Of a stretch of 64,000 nucleotides of DNA, positions 17,256 to 26,710 are shown piece by piece (the first letter of the stretch is position 1; each line of letters begins with the position of its first letter). The notes under the pieces were generated by a model, which was not told the DNA's origin, ran no database searches, and saw only the letters and a list, made by a program, of their open reading frames with translations. The stretch is taken from assembly GCA_044226845.1 (NCBI GenBank), contig JBGAGG010000001.1, positions 186,001-250,000 of the forward strand, written 5' to 3'. The translations under genes were made by a program, and so were the position numbers. The stretch comes from JAFDZO01 sp044226845. GTDB taxonomy: Bacteria > Bacteroidota > Ignavibacteria > Tepidaquicellales > Tepidaquicellaceae.

Positions 17256-20210
17256 ATGAAGAGAACCCTACTCCTCGTTCTTGCATCTATTATTATGCAT
17301 AGTGCAGGATACTCGCAGCAGAGGATGAATGCAAAGCCTGAAGGCTTTGATCCATCCAAAATCAAAGTCGAACCTGAAAGATACGTTCCCGTTAATACTG
17401 AAAAAAAAACCTTCACAACCGTGAACGGCACCTATATGGTCGACCCCAATGTCAGAATTCTTCCTACATCCGGAAATCAAACGGAGCTTTCAGCTTCCAT
17501 CTGGACACAGAACTCAAATTATGTTTTTGTCGGAGCAAATAGTGACCCCGGGCAGGGTTACTATTATACAACGAACGGAGGCTCTACCTGGCTTGGCGGT
17601 GATTTACTACCGGGTTCAGTAGCAATATCTTCTGATCCGGCTTGTGTATTCAACAGGACAGGAACGATGTTGTTCAATTATTTTGATAACATAATGGTTA
17701 CAGACCGTTCTTCCAATGGCGGTGCAAACTGGCAGGGAAGAATAACAGTCCCTTCATCAGGTTCATTTGATAAAAATCATATGGCAGTTGATGATAATCC
17801 TTCAAGCCCATACTACGGAAGAATATATGTAGTCTGGACTCAATTTGTATCACCAAATCCTACAGTGCTTTCATATTCAACAAACGGCGGAGCAACATAT
17901 TCGGCTCAGCAGCAAATCGGAGCACCATTAGCAAGCCACTATGAGCAAGGGTGTAATATTCAGGTTGGACCTGACGGCACAGTATACTGTATCTGGGCTT
18001 GCCCGAATACCGGTGCAGCTAACGTTGAGGATTTGATCGGCTTTACAAAATCAACAAACGGAGGTGTTACGTGGTCAGCACCAACAACTCCTTTAACCAT
18101 AAAAGGTATAAGAGGAAATATTCTAACCACGAATATCCGTGTTAACTCATTCCCTTCGATGGCAATTGACAGAAGCGGCGGACCAAGAAACGGTTACATT
18201 TATGTAACCTGGACTCAAAGAAACCTTGCTCCTGCAGGTTCTGATGCTGACATTTGTTTTGCTTATTCTTCGAATGGCGGAGCATCATGGAGCTCGCAAT
18301 CAAGAGTTAATAACGATGCTTTAAATAACGGAAAAAATCAATTCTTCCCATGGATGACAATTGATCAGACAAACGGAAGAATTGCAATTGTATTTTATGA
18401 CCAGAGGGACTGCATAAATAACGATTCATGTAATACTTATATTGCTGTTTCAAATAACGGCGGAGGCGCGTGGGATAATATCAGAGTTTCTGACCGTGCA
18501 CAAAGACCTGCTCCGCTTTCAGGCTATGCAACAGGATACTACGGAGATTATATTTCAGTAGCTTCACACAATAATATTATCTGGCCTTTCTGGATGGATA
18601 ACAGAAGCGGTCCTGCACAGATTTATACTGTAAAGGTTCAATCTGCGGTTTATCCTTTAAGTGCATTTAATTTACAAAATCCTCCTGCAAGCACAAGAAT
18701 TGTTACAATTCCGGGAAGCAATACTCCTGTAACTTTAACATGGGATACTTCTGCAACAGGTGCTACATATAAATGGGTATTCGGGAATCCTACTATTACC
18801 ACAAGAAGATTAACGATGCCTGCAAATACAAACAGTATCACAACAACATTAGGTGCCTTGGATGCCATGCTTGCCTCGGCAGGATTTACAAATAACGGAA
18901 CTGCAACAGACTCTGCAGTTGGTCAATATACTGTATGGGCATTCAAAGCTCCCGGAGCCTCCGGTGTTGATTCCTTATTGGCGGCCAACGGACCAAGAGC
19001 AATTACATTCAGAAGACAGGCGATTTCATTAACTCCATTCACTTTATCGTCTCCAACTTCACCGGCAACTATTCTAACAAGTGCAAATGGTTCCAATACA
19101 ATTTCATTTAACTGGAATAAATCCGGCGCAGGTGCTACTTATAGATTTCTCTATAAAACCGGAACGTTTGGAGAACCGACTACATTAAGAATTTTAGCAA
19201 ATAACTCAGGTCTTGATTCAGTACTATCAATGACTTCAGCTCAGCTTGATGCAATAATTGCAGGGCTTGGAGTAGCTGCAGGAGATTCAATCACAGGTCA
19301 GTGGGCTGTAAGAGCGTACAGTTCATCTGACTCATTATTATCTAACGCTCCTGTAAGAAATATTACTTTCAGACGTTCACCGCTAATGGCACTGAATCAG
19401 GATTTTGCCTCAGCAACTTTCCCTCCTGACCAATGGACATTGCAATATACGGGAACTGCATACTGGACAAGACAAACAGCTAGCGGATACGGTACGGGTA
19501 CAGGCTCTGCAAGATATAATATGTGGTCAGCATCGGCAGGTACAACACAATCTATCACAAGTAATGTATTTCCTTCTGCTCCTGGTAATTATCTTAGATT
19601 CAATTATGCGCACGGATATTATTTATCAGGCGGAGTGTTGGCTGCAGATTCAATGGGAGTGTTTACATCAACTAACGGCGGTACTACCTGGAATTTACTG
19701 ATTACACTTAAGGCAAATACAACTCCGCAATTAGGAGTAAATTCTTCGAATAATTTATCAACCGTTGCGTCACAAACTCAGTTTACACCAACTGCAGCGC
19801 AATGGGCAACTAAAATATTCCTTATGCCTGCCGGAACAAACATGGTCAGATTTACTGGATACAGTGTATTTGGCAATGATGCGTTTATTGATGATATTAC
19901 AGCGGGCGGACCAACAGGTATTGAAACTCCATTAACATTTGCCCCTGAAAAATTTGAACTGATGCAGAACTATCCTAATCCGTTTAATCCTGTTACAAAA
20001 ATAAATTTCTCACTTCCGAAAAACGGATTTGTTTCGCTAAAAGTTTTTGATATCCTCGGTAAAGAAGTTGCCTCTATCGTAAATAATCAGCTTGCGGCAG
20101 GAATCTATAGTTATGATTTTAATGGTTCTGCTCTTGCAAGCGGAATGTATTTCTACAGATTAGAATCAAACGGTTTCACAGATGTAAAACGAATGATGCT
20201 TATAAAGTAG
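17256..20210 (+). CDS. T9SS-exported BNR-repeat (sialidase-fold-like) protein
   Basis: Large secreted protein of 984 residues. Signal peptide KRTLLLVLASIIMHSAGYSQ; then about 470 residues with BNR/Asp-box repeats such as 'TNGGSTWLGG', 'STNGGVTWSA' and 'SSNGGASWSS', typical of six-bladed sialidase-like propellers; two SusE-like beta-sandwich segments around residues 470-700; a jelly-roll 'choice-of-anchor' segment around 710-890; and a T9SS sorting domain (LMQNYPNPFNPVTKINFSL to DVKRMMLIK). BNR repeats alone do not prove sialidase activity and I see no catalytic Arg triad. Likely cell-surface or released. A terminator follows at 20239-20273. Confidence 0.88.
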   Translation: MKRTLLLVLASIIMHSAGYSQQRMNAKPEGFDPSKIKVEPERYVPVNTEKKTFTTVNGTYMVDPNVRILPTSGNQTELSASIWTQNSNYVFVGANSDPGQGYYYTTNGGSTWLGGDLLPGSVAISSDPACVFNRTGTMLFNYFDNIMVTDRSSNGGANWQGRITVPSSGSFDKNHMAVDDNPSSPYYGRIYVVWTQFVSPNPTVLSYSTNGGATYSAQQQIGAPLASHYEQGCNIQVGPDGTVYCIWACPNTGAANVEDLIGFTKSTNGGVTWSAPTTPLTIKGIRGNILTTNIRVNSFPSMAIDRSGGPRNGYIYVTWTQRNLAPAGSDADICFAYSSNGGASWSSQSRVNNDALNNGKNQFFPWMTIDQTNGRIAIVFYDQRDCINNDSCNTYIAVSNNGGGAWDNIRVSDRAQRPAPLSGYATGYYGDYISVASHNNIIWPFWMDNRSGPAQIYTVKVQSAVYPLSAFNLQNPPASTRIVTIPGSNTPVTLTWDTSATGATYKWVFGNPTITTRRLTMPANTNSITTTLGALDAMLASAGFTNNGTATDSAVGQYTVWAFKAPGASGVDSLLAANGPRAITFRRQAISLTPFTLSSPTSPATILTSANGSNTISFNWNKSGAGATYRFLYKTGTFGEPTTLRILANNSGLDSVLSMTSAQLDAIIAGLGVAAGDSITGQWAVRAYSSSDSLLSNAPVRNITFRRSPLMALNQDFASATFPPDQWTLQYTGTAYWTRQTASGYGTGTGSARYNMWSASAGTTQSITSNVFPSAPGNYLRFNYAHGYYLSGGVLAADSMGVFTSTNGGTTWNLLITLKANTTPQLGVNSSNNLSTVASQTQFTPTAAQWATKIFLMPAGTNMVRFTGYSVFGNDAFIDDITAGGPTGIETPLTFAPEKFELMQNYPNPFNPVTKINFSLPKNGFVSLKVFDILGKEVASIVNNQLAAGIYSYDFNGSALASGMYFYRLESNGFTDVKRMMLIK

Positions 20211-20238
20211 TAATTGTAAAAATAATATATTTTATTTT

Positions 20239-20273
20239 AAAAAATCCGGAGGTGAAAGCTTTCGGATTTTTTT
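20239..20273 (+). terminator. Rho-independent terminator after the BNR protein gene
   Basis: Stem of about 10 bp (AAAAAATCCG paired with CGGATTTTTT), 14-nt loop, and a T-run that ends the stem. It lies 29 nt after the stop at 20210 and separates this gene from the sugar dehydrogenase gene. Confidence 0.8.
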
Positions 20274-20345
20274 ATTTATATTTTTTTTAGAGGTAATAAA
20301 TTAATTTTCTCATAAGCGCTATTGCTCAAGTAAGTGTTGAATTTT

Positions 20346-21788
20346 ATGAAATATGTCCGAAGCGTAATTTTTTTTATTTTGATTTTTACCGCTGCAAAAG
20401 TATTCCCTCAGTACAGAGTGGTTCAGTCATTTCCTAATTTATCTTTTCAGTTCGTTACAGAATTTCTCTCTTCACCTGATGCATCTAACAGAATATTTGT
20501 AACTACGCAAAACGGAAAAATTTTTGTTTTCCCGAATTCCCAGAGCGCTGCATCTGCTAAATCTTTCATGAACATTCAGCCGCGTGTAAATTTCGCCGGA
20601 GAAATGGGATTAATTGGAATGGCATTCCATCCTGATTTTCAGAATAACGGATTTTTTTACATAGCTTATAATACAATAAAACCGGTTTCGACGATTATCT
20701 CACGTTTTAAAGTGAGCAGCGCAAATCCCGATTCAGCAGATATAGGCAGTGAATTTATTTTGTTGGATATCCCTGCATCAACACAAGTTCATAAAGGGGG
20801 AAAATTACTGTTCGGCAGCGACGGTTATTTATATATAGGAATAGGAGATGGAGGTCCGCAGGGAGACCCGAATAACAATGCGCAAAATCTTACAAGGCTT
20901 TACGGGAAAATTTTAAGAATAGATGTAAACAATACATCGGGCGGCAGAAATTACTCTATTCCAAATACAAATCCATTTTATCAAAATGTTAACGGCTACC
21001 GCGAAGAAATTTTTGCATACGGAATGAGAAATCCCTGGAAGTTTTCTCAGGATGCCGTTACAAATAAAATATGGTGCGGTGATGTTGGCAATAATATTGC
21101 AGAGGAGATTGATATAATAGAAAATGGAATAAATTACGGATGGAGAGTAATGGAAGGTTTCGAGTGTTTCTTCCCTTCAGTAAACTGTGATACGACAGGA
21201 TTACGCAAACCCGTTTTTCAATATCTTCACTCAAAAGGTGAAGCTAGTTCTATAATAGGAGGATTTGTATATCGCGGAAGTAAGCTGCCTGCTCTTTATG
21301 GAAAATATATTTTTACTGATTTTGTTTCCGGTGAAATCTGGAATTTGAATTACGATGGAATAAACACTGCAACACGAACCTTGCTTTATAACACAAATCT
21401 AACAATTTCAAATATCGGAGCTGATAGAAATAACGAACTTTATTTTTGTCATTATACAAGCGGAAGAATTTATCAACTGCAGGATACTACTGTAGGAATA
21501 AATCTTAACAGCTCTGCTATTCCAACTTCAACTCACTTGTTTCAGAATAACCCTAATCCTTTTAACCCTGTTACCAAAATTAATTTTACACTCAATAAAG
21601 AGGCAATAACAAAACTTTCAATTTTTGATTTGCAGGGAAAAGAAATTCAAACGTTGTTAAATGAAAATTTAAACGCCGGGGATTATTCTTTTTCCTTTAA
21701 CGCTCATAATTTACCTTCAGGCACATATTTTTACCGGCTTGAGGCTAACGATGTTGTGATTTCACGGAGAATGGTACTATTAAAATAA
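20346..21788 (+). CDS. PQQ-dependent sugar dehydrogenase (GSDH family), T9SS-exported
   Basis: I chose the ATG at 20346 because it starts the signal peptide (MKYVRSVIFFILIFTAAKVFPQ); a GTG at 20334 is in frame. The six-bladed propeller of the soluble glucose/sorbosone dehydrogenase family is clear: 'GLIGMAFHPDFQNNGFFYI', 'HKGGKLLFGSDGYLYIGIGD', 'YGKILRIDVN', 'FAYGMRNPWKFS' and 'NYGWRVMEG'. These carry the conserved His, Asp and Arg residues of the active site. The family oxidises aldose sugars or sugar alcohols using PQQ and possibly calcium. A T9SS sorting domain ends the protein. A paralogue of similar length lies at 31803-33257. Confidence 0.9.
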   Translation: MKYVRSVIFFILIFTAAKVFPQYRVVQSFPNLSFQFVTEFLSSPDASNRIFVTTQNGKIFVFPNSQSAASAKSFMNIQPRVNFAGEMGLIGMAFHPDFQNNGFFYIAYNTIKPVSTIISRFKVSSANPDSADIGSEFILLDIPASTQVHKGGKLLFGSDGYLYIGIGDGGPQGDPNNNAQNLTRLYGKILRIDVNNTSGGRNYSIPNTNPFYQNVNGYREEIFAYGMRNPWKFSQDAVTNKIWCGDVGNNIAEEIDIIENGINYGWRVMEGFECFFPSVNCDTTGLRKPVFQYLHSKGEASSIIGGFVYRGSKLPALYGKYIFTDFVSGEIWNLNYDGINTATRTLLYNTNLTISNIGADRNNELYFCHYTSGRIYQLQDTTVGINLNSSAIPTSTHLFQNNPNPFNPVTKINFTLNKEAITKLSIFDLQGKEIQTLLNENLNAGDYSFSFNAHNLPSGTYFYRLEANDVVISRRMVLLK

Positions 21789-21873
21789 GGTAATTTTTAA
21801 AAGCTTCTGACTTATTCTTTAAAAATCCTATAACTATTTTCCTATACTTTCGTATTAATCAATAGGGCTAATT

Positions 21874-23136
21874 ATGAAAGAAGTAAAAGAAGTTGTAGTA
21901 GTAGGCGCAGGATTTGGAGGTTTGCAAGCTGTTAAAAAACTTGCAAAGTACAACGAACTGAAAATCACTTTAATTGACCGCGCCAATCATCACCTTTTCC
22001 AGCCGCTGCTTTATCAGGTAGCGACTGCCGTTTTATCTCCCGCTGATATTGCAATTCCATCGCGCTCATTAACCGATAATTACGAAAACGTTACCGTTAT
22101 AATGTCTAATGTAACGCACATTGATAAAGATAAAAGAATTATCTTTTTCAATGACCGCGCGCTAAAATATGATTACCTTGTTCTTGCCATGGGTGCGAAG
22201 ACAAGTTACTTCGGACACAATGACTGGGAGAAATATACAGTCGGATTAAAAAATCTTACCGATGCATTGAAGGTCAGGAAAAAAATTCTTTTCTCATTTG
22301 AAGATGCGGAGAACTATCCCGAAAATGCCGAAAAGCTACTGAAATATATTATCATAGGCGGCGGTCCGACAGGCGTAGAACTTGCCGGCTCTATAGCAGA
22401 GCTATCTCACAATATCATAAAAAAAGATTTCAGAAAAATAGATACATCAAAAGCAGAAATTAGTTTAATAGAAGGCGGACCGCGTCTGCTTGCTTCATTT
22501 GATGCAAGTCTCTCAGATTATGCAAGAAAAAGTCTCGAAGAGCGGGGAGTAAAAGTTTATCTGAACACTCGCGTAAATAATATTGAAGAAGGAAAAGTTT
22601 TTACTGAAGGAAAAGATTTTGAAGCTGGTACAATAATCTGGGCGGCAGGTGTAGAGGCAGTTCCGTTTACAAAAACACTTGATGTACCGATAGACAGAGC
22701 GGGAAGAGTAATTGTAAATCAGTTCTGCTCGCTTGATGTTTATCCCGAAATTTTTGTGATAGGTGATATGGCGGCATTTACTCAGGACGGACAGTTACTC
22801 CCGGGAGTATCACCCGTTGCAATGCAGCAGGGAAGATACGTTGCGCGAACTATAGTTAACGATATAAGTAAAAAAGAGAGAAAGCCGTTTCGTTATATAG
22901 ATAAAGGTTCGATGGCTACTATCGGCAGAAAAGATGCCGTTGCTGAAATAGGAAAGCTGAAGTATAAGGGATTTTTCGGATGGCTCTCATGGCTGGGACT
23001 GCATATATTTTATCTTGTCGGATTTAAAAATAAAATCTCCATTCTGCTCACGTGGATGTGGAGTTATCTTACATTCGGCGCCGGCGCGCGCGTGATACAA
23101 TCTCCGATTGATGTGAAAGATAATGAGGTATATTAG
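21874..23136 (+). CDS. ndh: NAD(P)/FAD-dependent oxidoreductase, type II NADH dehydrogenase
   Basis: 420 residues with two Rossmann motifs, GAGFGG at residues 9-14 for FAD and GGGPTGVELAG near 163-173 for NADH. It also shows the NDH-2 patterns 'HHLFQPLLYQVATAVLSPADIA', 'TVIWAAGV'-like 'TIIWAAGVEA', 'FVIGDMAAF' and 'PVAMQQGRYVA'. The C-terminal helical segment 'GFFGWLSWLGLHIFYLVGF' anchors it to the cytoplasmic membrane. It passes electrons from NADH to quinone without pumping protons, and may feed the cbb3 oxidase encoded at 40-49 kb through a cytochrome c step; that link is inferred. Confidence 0.94.
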   Translation: MKEVKEVVVVGAGFGGLQAVKKLAKYNELKITLIDRANHHLFQPLLYQVATAVLSPADIAIPSRSLTDNYENVTVIMSNVTHIDKDKRIIFFNDRALKYDYLVLAMGAKTSYFGHNDWEKYTVGLKNLTDALKVRKKILFSFEDAENYPENAEKLLKYIIIGGGPTGVELAGSIAELSHNIIKKDFRKIDTSKAEISLIEGGPRLLASFDASLSDYARKSLEERGVKVYLNTRVNNIEEGKVFTEGKDFEAGTIIWAAGVEAVPFTKTLDVPIDRAGRVIVNQFCSLDVYPEIFVIGDMAAFTQDGQLLPGVSPVAMQQGRYVARTIVNDISKKERKPFRYIDKGSMATIGRKDAVAEIGKLKYKGFFGWLSWLGLHIFYLVGFKNKISILLTWMWSYLTFGAGARVIQSPIDVKDNEVY

Positions 23137-23250
23137 TCTTTTTCTCATCGCATAATCAAAAATTCTGTATAAGCACAAAATGTGAACGATTTATATAAGA
23201 ATATTGTAATATTTGTTAAAATAGAATATATTTATATAAACACTTATTTT

Positions 23251-23997
23251 GTGAGCATAACCGAAGACATACAAATAGTCTCTTCATTTATTGAAGAAAA
23301 TACGCGAGCTTCTGAAACATCAGGTATTAATTATATTGATCCTAGAAATTTCAAAAACAGAATTTTATTAAATCAGAATCATGTTATCTTTGGGCGAAGA
23401 GGGGCGGGCAAATCTTCTTTAATTAGAACATTAAAGGAAAACGAGAATAAAAAATACTATTTTTCTTACACAAATTTAGAAGATCTCAAAGATGTAAGTT
23501 TTCCGAATATTTTAATCCATGTTTTAAATAATTTTCGAAATGACATTTGTGATCAGATAAATAATGGTATTAAGAGTTATGAGATTTTTAAAAAAAGAAA
23601 AATAAATAAGTTAACAAAAATTCTGAATCAGGCAATAGATAATCTTCAAAGTAAAATTGACTCTCCAGATTTTTTTGAAGAAGAAATTAAAGCCACGAAG
23701 GATAATAAATCGTCTGTATCAGGAAAGGCAAATACGAAATCAGTTGAAGCTAGCTTTAGTTTAGGCGAAGGTAATACTGTTGAAACTGCAAAAAAATTAA
23801 ACAGAAATAAATTAGAACAATTAAAAAATTCAATTCCTGTTCTCAAAGAAGCTATAAAACAAATTCAGGAATATGACTCTACAAAGCAAATTTTTTTAAT
23901 TCTGGATGATTTTTATTTTTTAAAAAAGGATATTCAAGTTTTTTTCTCGATTTCTTTCACAGGCTTACAAAAGATACAAAATTATTTATTAAGGTAG
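23251..23997 (+). pseudogene. ORC/Cdc6-like P-loop ATPase, N-terminal part (frameshifted)
   Basis: The start is uncertain. I favour GTG at 23251 (GTGAGCATAACC), since the stretch from the GTG at 23182 reads like AT-rich non-coding DNA. The protein has Walker A GRRGAGKSSLI shortly after the N-terminus and Walker B FLILDDF near the end, with a Lys-rich insertion between them. The frame goes off at a run of seven T (23939-23945): an eighth T would join it to the frame ending at 24785. The whole protein of about 511 residues would be an ATPase plus winged helix, as in ORC/Cdc6-like or STAND-like ATPases, some of which occur in accessory or defence contexts. Function unknown. Confidence 0.7.
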
Positions 23998-24785
23998 CAA
24001 CAATTAAACATCGTAGTAAATTATATGCTGAGGTTGACGGATCTTTTTATGGAACGGAAATTGGACATGATGTATTTGAGATTGACCTCGATTATAATTT
24101 AGATCGATTTCAAGAATTACAAAGCTTTATGCGCTCCTTAATTGATGAATGTTCAAAAATTTGTGAAGTCAATTTTAAAATTGATGAGGTTTTTTCCGCG
24201 GGTGCAGTCACACAACTTTGCTTAGCATCTGGGGGTGTACCTAGGGATTTTTTAACTTTGTTTGTAAAAGTAAGTAATAATTTTGATGCACATGCTAATA
24301 AAAAGATCTCAAAACCAAATATAACTGAAGCTGCTATAAAGAATATGACGAGCAAAAATGCGAATTTACGAAAGGATACTGAGGGAGATATTGAAACATT
24401 AGAACACTACCTGTCTTATATTAAACAAAAAATTGTTTCAGAAAAAAAGACTAATATGTTTTTAATTTCAAACAATGTTATCGATCGGTATTCTCAAATC
24501 AAGCAGGCAATTCAAGAATTAGTTGATTTAAGGATGTTACATTTGGTAGATCCTAACACAAGTGCTGCAGGAGGTACAAGTGGTATGAGATATATGGCTT
24601 ATATGGTCGATATTGGTCTTTATCCAAATTCTTCACCTATAAGTTTTAAACAACTAGATCCTGGTGTTACTGATAACTCGGGAAGAAAAGATGAGATGAG
24701 GGGAGCACCAAAAATTGACTTAGACGATTTTCAAGAATTTATTAAAAAAAATGAAGTTGGTATTCTGGAAATTACAAATGATTAA
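23946..24785 (+). pseudogene. ORC/Cdc6-like P-loop ATPase, C-terminal part (frameshifted)
   Basis: From 23946 the third frame reads LDFFHRLTKDTKLFIKVATI, the expected continuation after Walker B. It then carries 'CLASGGVPRDFLTLF', a sensor-2-like motif (GG-x-PR) of ORC/Cdc6-type ATPases, and a winged-helix-like segment 'NVIDRYSQIKQAIQELVDLRMLHLV'. The C-terminus is polar and ends in FIKKNEVGILEI. An ATG at 24129 could start a fragment without the ATP site. The coding strand is unusually A/T-rich compared with the ndh gene beside it, a possible sign of transfer. A strong terminator follows. Confidence 0.7.
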
Positions 24786-24796
24786 TTGAAAATAAA

Positions 24797-24837
24797 AAAT
24801 CCCGCTGCTCAAAACCGAACAGCGGGATTTCTTTTTT
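24797..24837 (+). terminator. Rho-independent terminator after the ATPase gene
   Basis: Perfect 11-bp stem (AAATCCCGCTG with CAGCGGGATTT), 12-nt loop, then C and six T. It lies 12 nt downstream of the stop at 24785. Confidence 0.9.
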
Positions 24838-24867
24838 GGGGTTTGAATTAATTTATTACAACTTATT

Positions 24868-24926
24868 TCCCCTCCTTTCTTTAAGGAGAGCCCGTCCCGC
24901 AAAAGGCGGGAGGTTAGGGGTGGTTA
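24868..24926. repeat. REP-like palindromic intergenic element
   Basis: Two nested hairpins: CTCC-TTTCTTTAA-GGAG and a GC-rich stem CCCGTCCCGC / GGCGGG, then AGGTTAGGGGTGGTTAT. It runs into the stop codon of the YHYH gene. The tail (GG-x-TAGGGG-xx-GTTAT) is shared with the element at 42521-42590, so both may belong to one dispersed family. It is much more GC-rich than its surroundings. Confidence 0.5.
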
Positions 24927-26174
24927 TTTTACAAGAAGCATTTTATTTGTAATTGTACTGCCTGCAGTTTTCAGCGAATAGAAATAAACACCAGATGAAA
25001 AATTTCCTGCATTGAACTTCACTGTATAAGAGCCTGTGCTCAGCTTTTCATTTACAAGGTTTGCAACTTCTCTTCCCTGCGCATCATAAACCATTAAAGA
25101 TACAAAATCAGATTTTGCCAAGTCGAACTTAATATTTGTTTCGGGATTAAAAGGATTCGGATAATTCTGATACAAAGTAAAATTCACAGGTGTTGTGTTC
25201 TCTCCGATTGATGTCGGGAAATATTGTGTAACCGGCTCACTGATTGTAACGTGACCGCCGGGCGGCGTATTGCCGGCAGTAACTACACCGTAATAAGTCG
25301 GTCCAACAACATATGGGTACTCCGGCGTTCCGGCTTCATCGATTGTTAAATAGTAAGCATAAATTCCTGCAGGATATTCAGGTGTTACAGCAAACCTTCC
25401 GTTGTGTTTATCAAGGTCAACGCCTGTAGTTGTCAATACATAATCTTCATAGAAACATCCTAAAGGATATTGTGTACTCACGGCTGGTCCGTACTGGCTT
25501 GGCTGAAGAACTGTTCCGTCAGGTAATGTTGTTCTTGTTGTAATATTTCTTTTAACGTAACCGCTTTTCATTCTTCGTATTCCGCCTGTGCCGTTTGTAT
25601 TTGAGTATGCATAAGAACCGTAAACAGGATATCCGTCAAACATATATCCCAACAATGGCGAGTGCTGGCTTGCGTTGGCAGTATATAATTTTTTCATATT
25701 GATATGATAATGATACACACCGCCCGGGGCGGGATGTCCGCCCGATGTATCAAAACTTGTTGCTTCAAAGTACTGAGCGTTTCTGTGCCATATGCCTCCG
25801 TTATTATAAGTCATTGCATCTCCTGCATTGAAGAGAACAACTCCATTTACCAGCACACCAATCTGTCCGCCGCCGACAGTTGTTAAAGTTCCGCTATTAG
25901 GAACAGGAAAACGCGGAATTTTAAATGTCCAGCTTTGATTTGTCGGAACGTTAGGATTCATTGCCCAGGGACCGATGGTATAAGAAGGTATCCCTGAAGC
26001 TTTTACATAAACAAAGTTAGTCGAATAAAATACCTGCTGAACATTAGCCGGAAGGTTATTGTAGCCGACAGCGCCTGATGTATTTTGCCTCCAGTTAACC
26101 AGTTCCGGCTGAGAGTTAACAATAGTTGACGTCAGAAGTAATACAGATAAAATTGTTTTTTTCAGATTCTTCAT
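24924..26174 (-). CDS. YHYH-domain protein, T9SS-exported
   Basis: Secreted protein of 416 residues. The signal peptide ends near 'TSTIVNSQ'. The YHYH domain spans about residues 40-290, with its name-giving motif in 'GGVYHYHINMKKL' and the flanking 'NGGIWHRNAQYFEA' and 'LLGYMFDGYPVYGSY', all typical of the family. Function of YHYH proteins is not established. The C-terminus is a T9SS sorting domain (YQNYPNPFNPETNIKFDL to NKMLLVK). It faces left, away from the ATPase terminator. Upstream lies a repeat element with inverted TAACCACAGA ends. Confidence 0.88.
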   Translation of the reverse strand: MKNLKKTILSVLLLTSTIVNSQPELVNWRQNTSGAVGYNNLPANVQQVFYSTNFVYVKASGIPSYTIGPWAMNPNVPTNQSWTFKIPRFPVPNSGTLTTVGGGQIGVLVNGVVLFNAGDAMTYNNGGIWHRNAQYFEATSFDTSGGHPAPGGVYHYHINMKKLYTANASQHSPLLGYMFDGYPVYGSYAYSNTNGTGGIRRMKSGYVKRNITTRTTLPDGTVLQPSQYGPAVSTQYPLGCFYEDYVLTTTGVDLDKHNGRFAVTPEYPAGIYAYYLTIDEAGTPEYPYVVGPTYYGVVTAGNTPPGGHVTISEPVTQYFPTSIGENTTPVNFTLYQNYPNPFNPETNIKFDLAKSDFVSLMVYDAQGREVANLVNEKLSTGSYTVKFNAGNFSSGVYFYSLKTAGSTITNKMLLVK

Positions 26175-26240
26175 GTGTTGGGGGTAATTTTCTATTTTAA
26201 GAGTTAGATGAATTTTTTATAAAAAACTTGCGGCAATACT

Positions 26241-26360
26241 TAACCACAGAGAGCACAGAGCGTTTCACAAAGAACACAGAAATAAACAATGGTTTTTAAA
26301 AAATAATAAAAATTCCTACTCTGTGACCTCTGTGTCTGAAATCTGTGTTGTCTGTGGTTA
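26241..26360. repeat. MITE-like inverted-repeat element (CACAGAG type)
   Basis: About 120 bp bounded by perfect 10-bp inverted ends, TAACCACAGA and TCTGTGGTTA. Inside each end are further CACAGAG / CTCTGTG units, so the two flanks pair over a longer, imperfect stem around an AT-rich centre. It contains no gene. The CACAGAG-rich pattern is seen as a dispersed repeat in many bacterial genomes. It lies between the YHYH gene and a small gene at 26369. Confidence 0.6.
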
Positions 26361-26368
26361 TTTAAAAA

Positions 26369-26710
26369 TTATTGCTGCTTAAAGCTTTCCAAGAACTTTG
26401 CATGCTCTTCACTGAGCGTTACGGCTATCAGTTTACTGTTATAAGTATATGCAATGTGCCTCAGTTCGGGTGTAGTGTTAAATGCAAAGCTATAGATAAG
26501 CGTGCTGTCTTTATAAAAATTCATAGCGCCGGATGATGCGCAGTAGATGTAAGGAAAGGGCTCTGAGTTAAGAAGCTCTTTCAGCTCAAGCATTTTTTTT
26601 GCTTCTTTAATGGGGACGGTCTTAATATTCATTTTCGCAGTGGAGTCAAAATCCATCTTGAACATAATATTCATATTATTCGCCTGAGAGAGGTCGGGAA
26701 ATATTCTCAT
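26369..26710 (-). CDS. Small hypothetical protein, related to the lipoprotein at 4136-4576
   Basis: 113 residues from the ATG at 26710; no known family. 'SFAFNTTPELRHI' and 'LSEEHAKFLESF' align by eye with 'GEFNTMPECSHI' and 'LSPESLIILNKY' of the lipoprotein at 4136-4576, and upstream parts also line up. That relative has a lipobox; this one has no signal peptide. The frame stays open upstream of the ATG, through a Cys codon at 26750-26752 followed by Asp-Asn-Lys-Lys, until a TAA, but no start codon is present there. It may be a lipoprotein gene that lost its signal sequence. Confidence 0.55.
   Translation of the reverse strand: MRIFPDLSQANNMNIMFKMDFDSTAKMNIKTVPIKEAKKMLELKELLNSEPFPYIYCASSGAMNFYKDSTLIYSFAFNTTPELRHIAYTYNSKLIAVTLSEEHAKFLESFKQQ

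Noticed and set aside
17256..20210. The BNR protein as an active sialidase
   Set aside because: Only Asp-box repeats are seen; the catalytic Arg triad, Tyr/Glu pair and RIP motif are not recognisable.
23182..23250. Upstream GTG start of the ORC-like ATPase
   Set aside because: The extra 23 residues are Ile/Tyr/Asn-rich and look like translated promoter DNA; the GTG at 23251 is preferred, though not proven.
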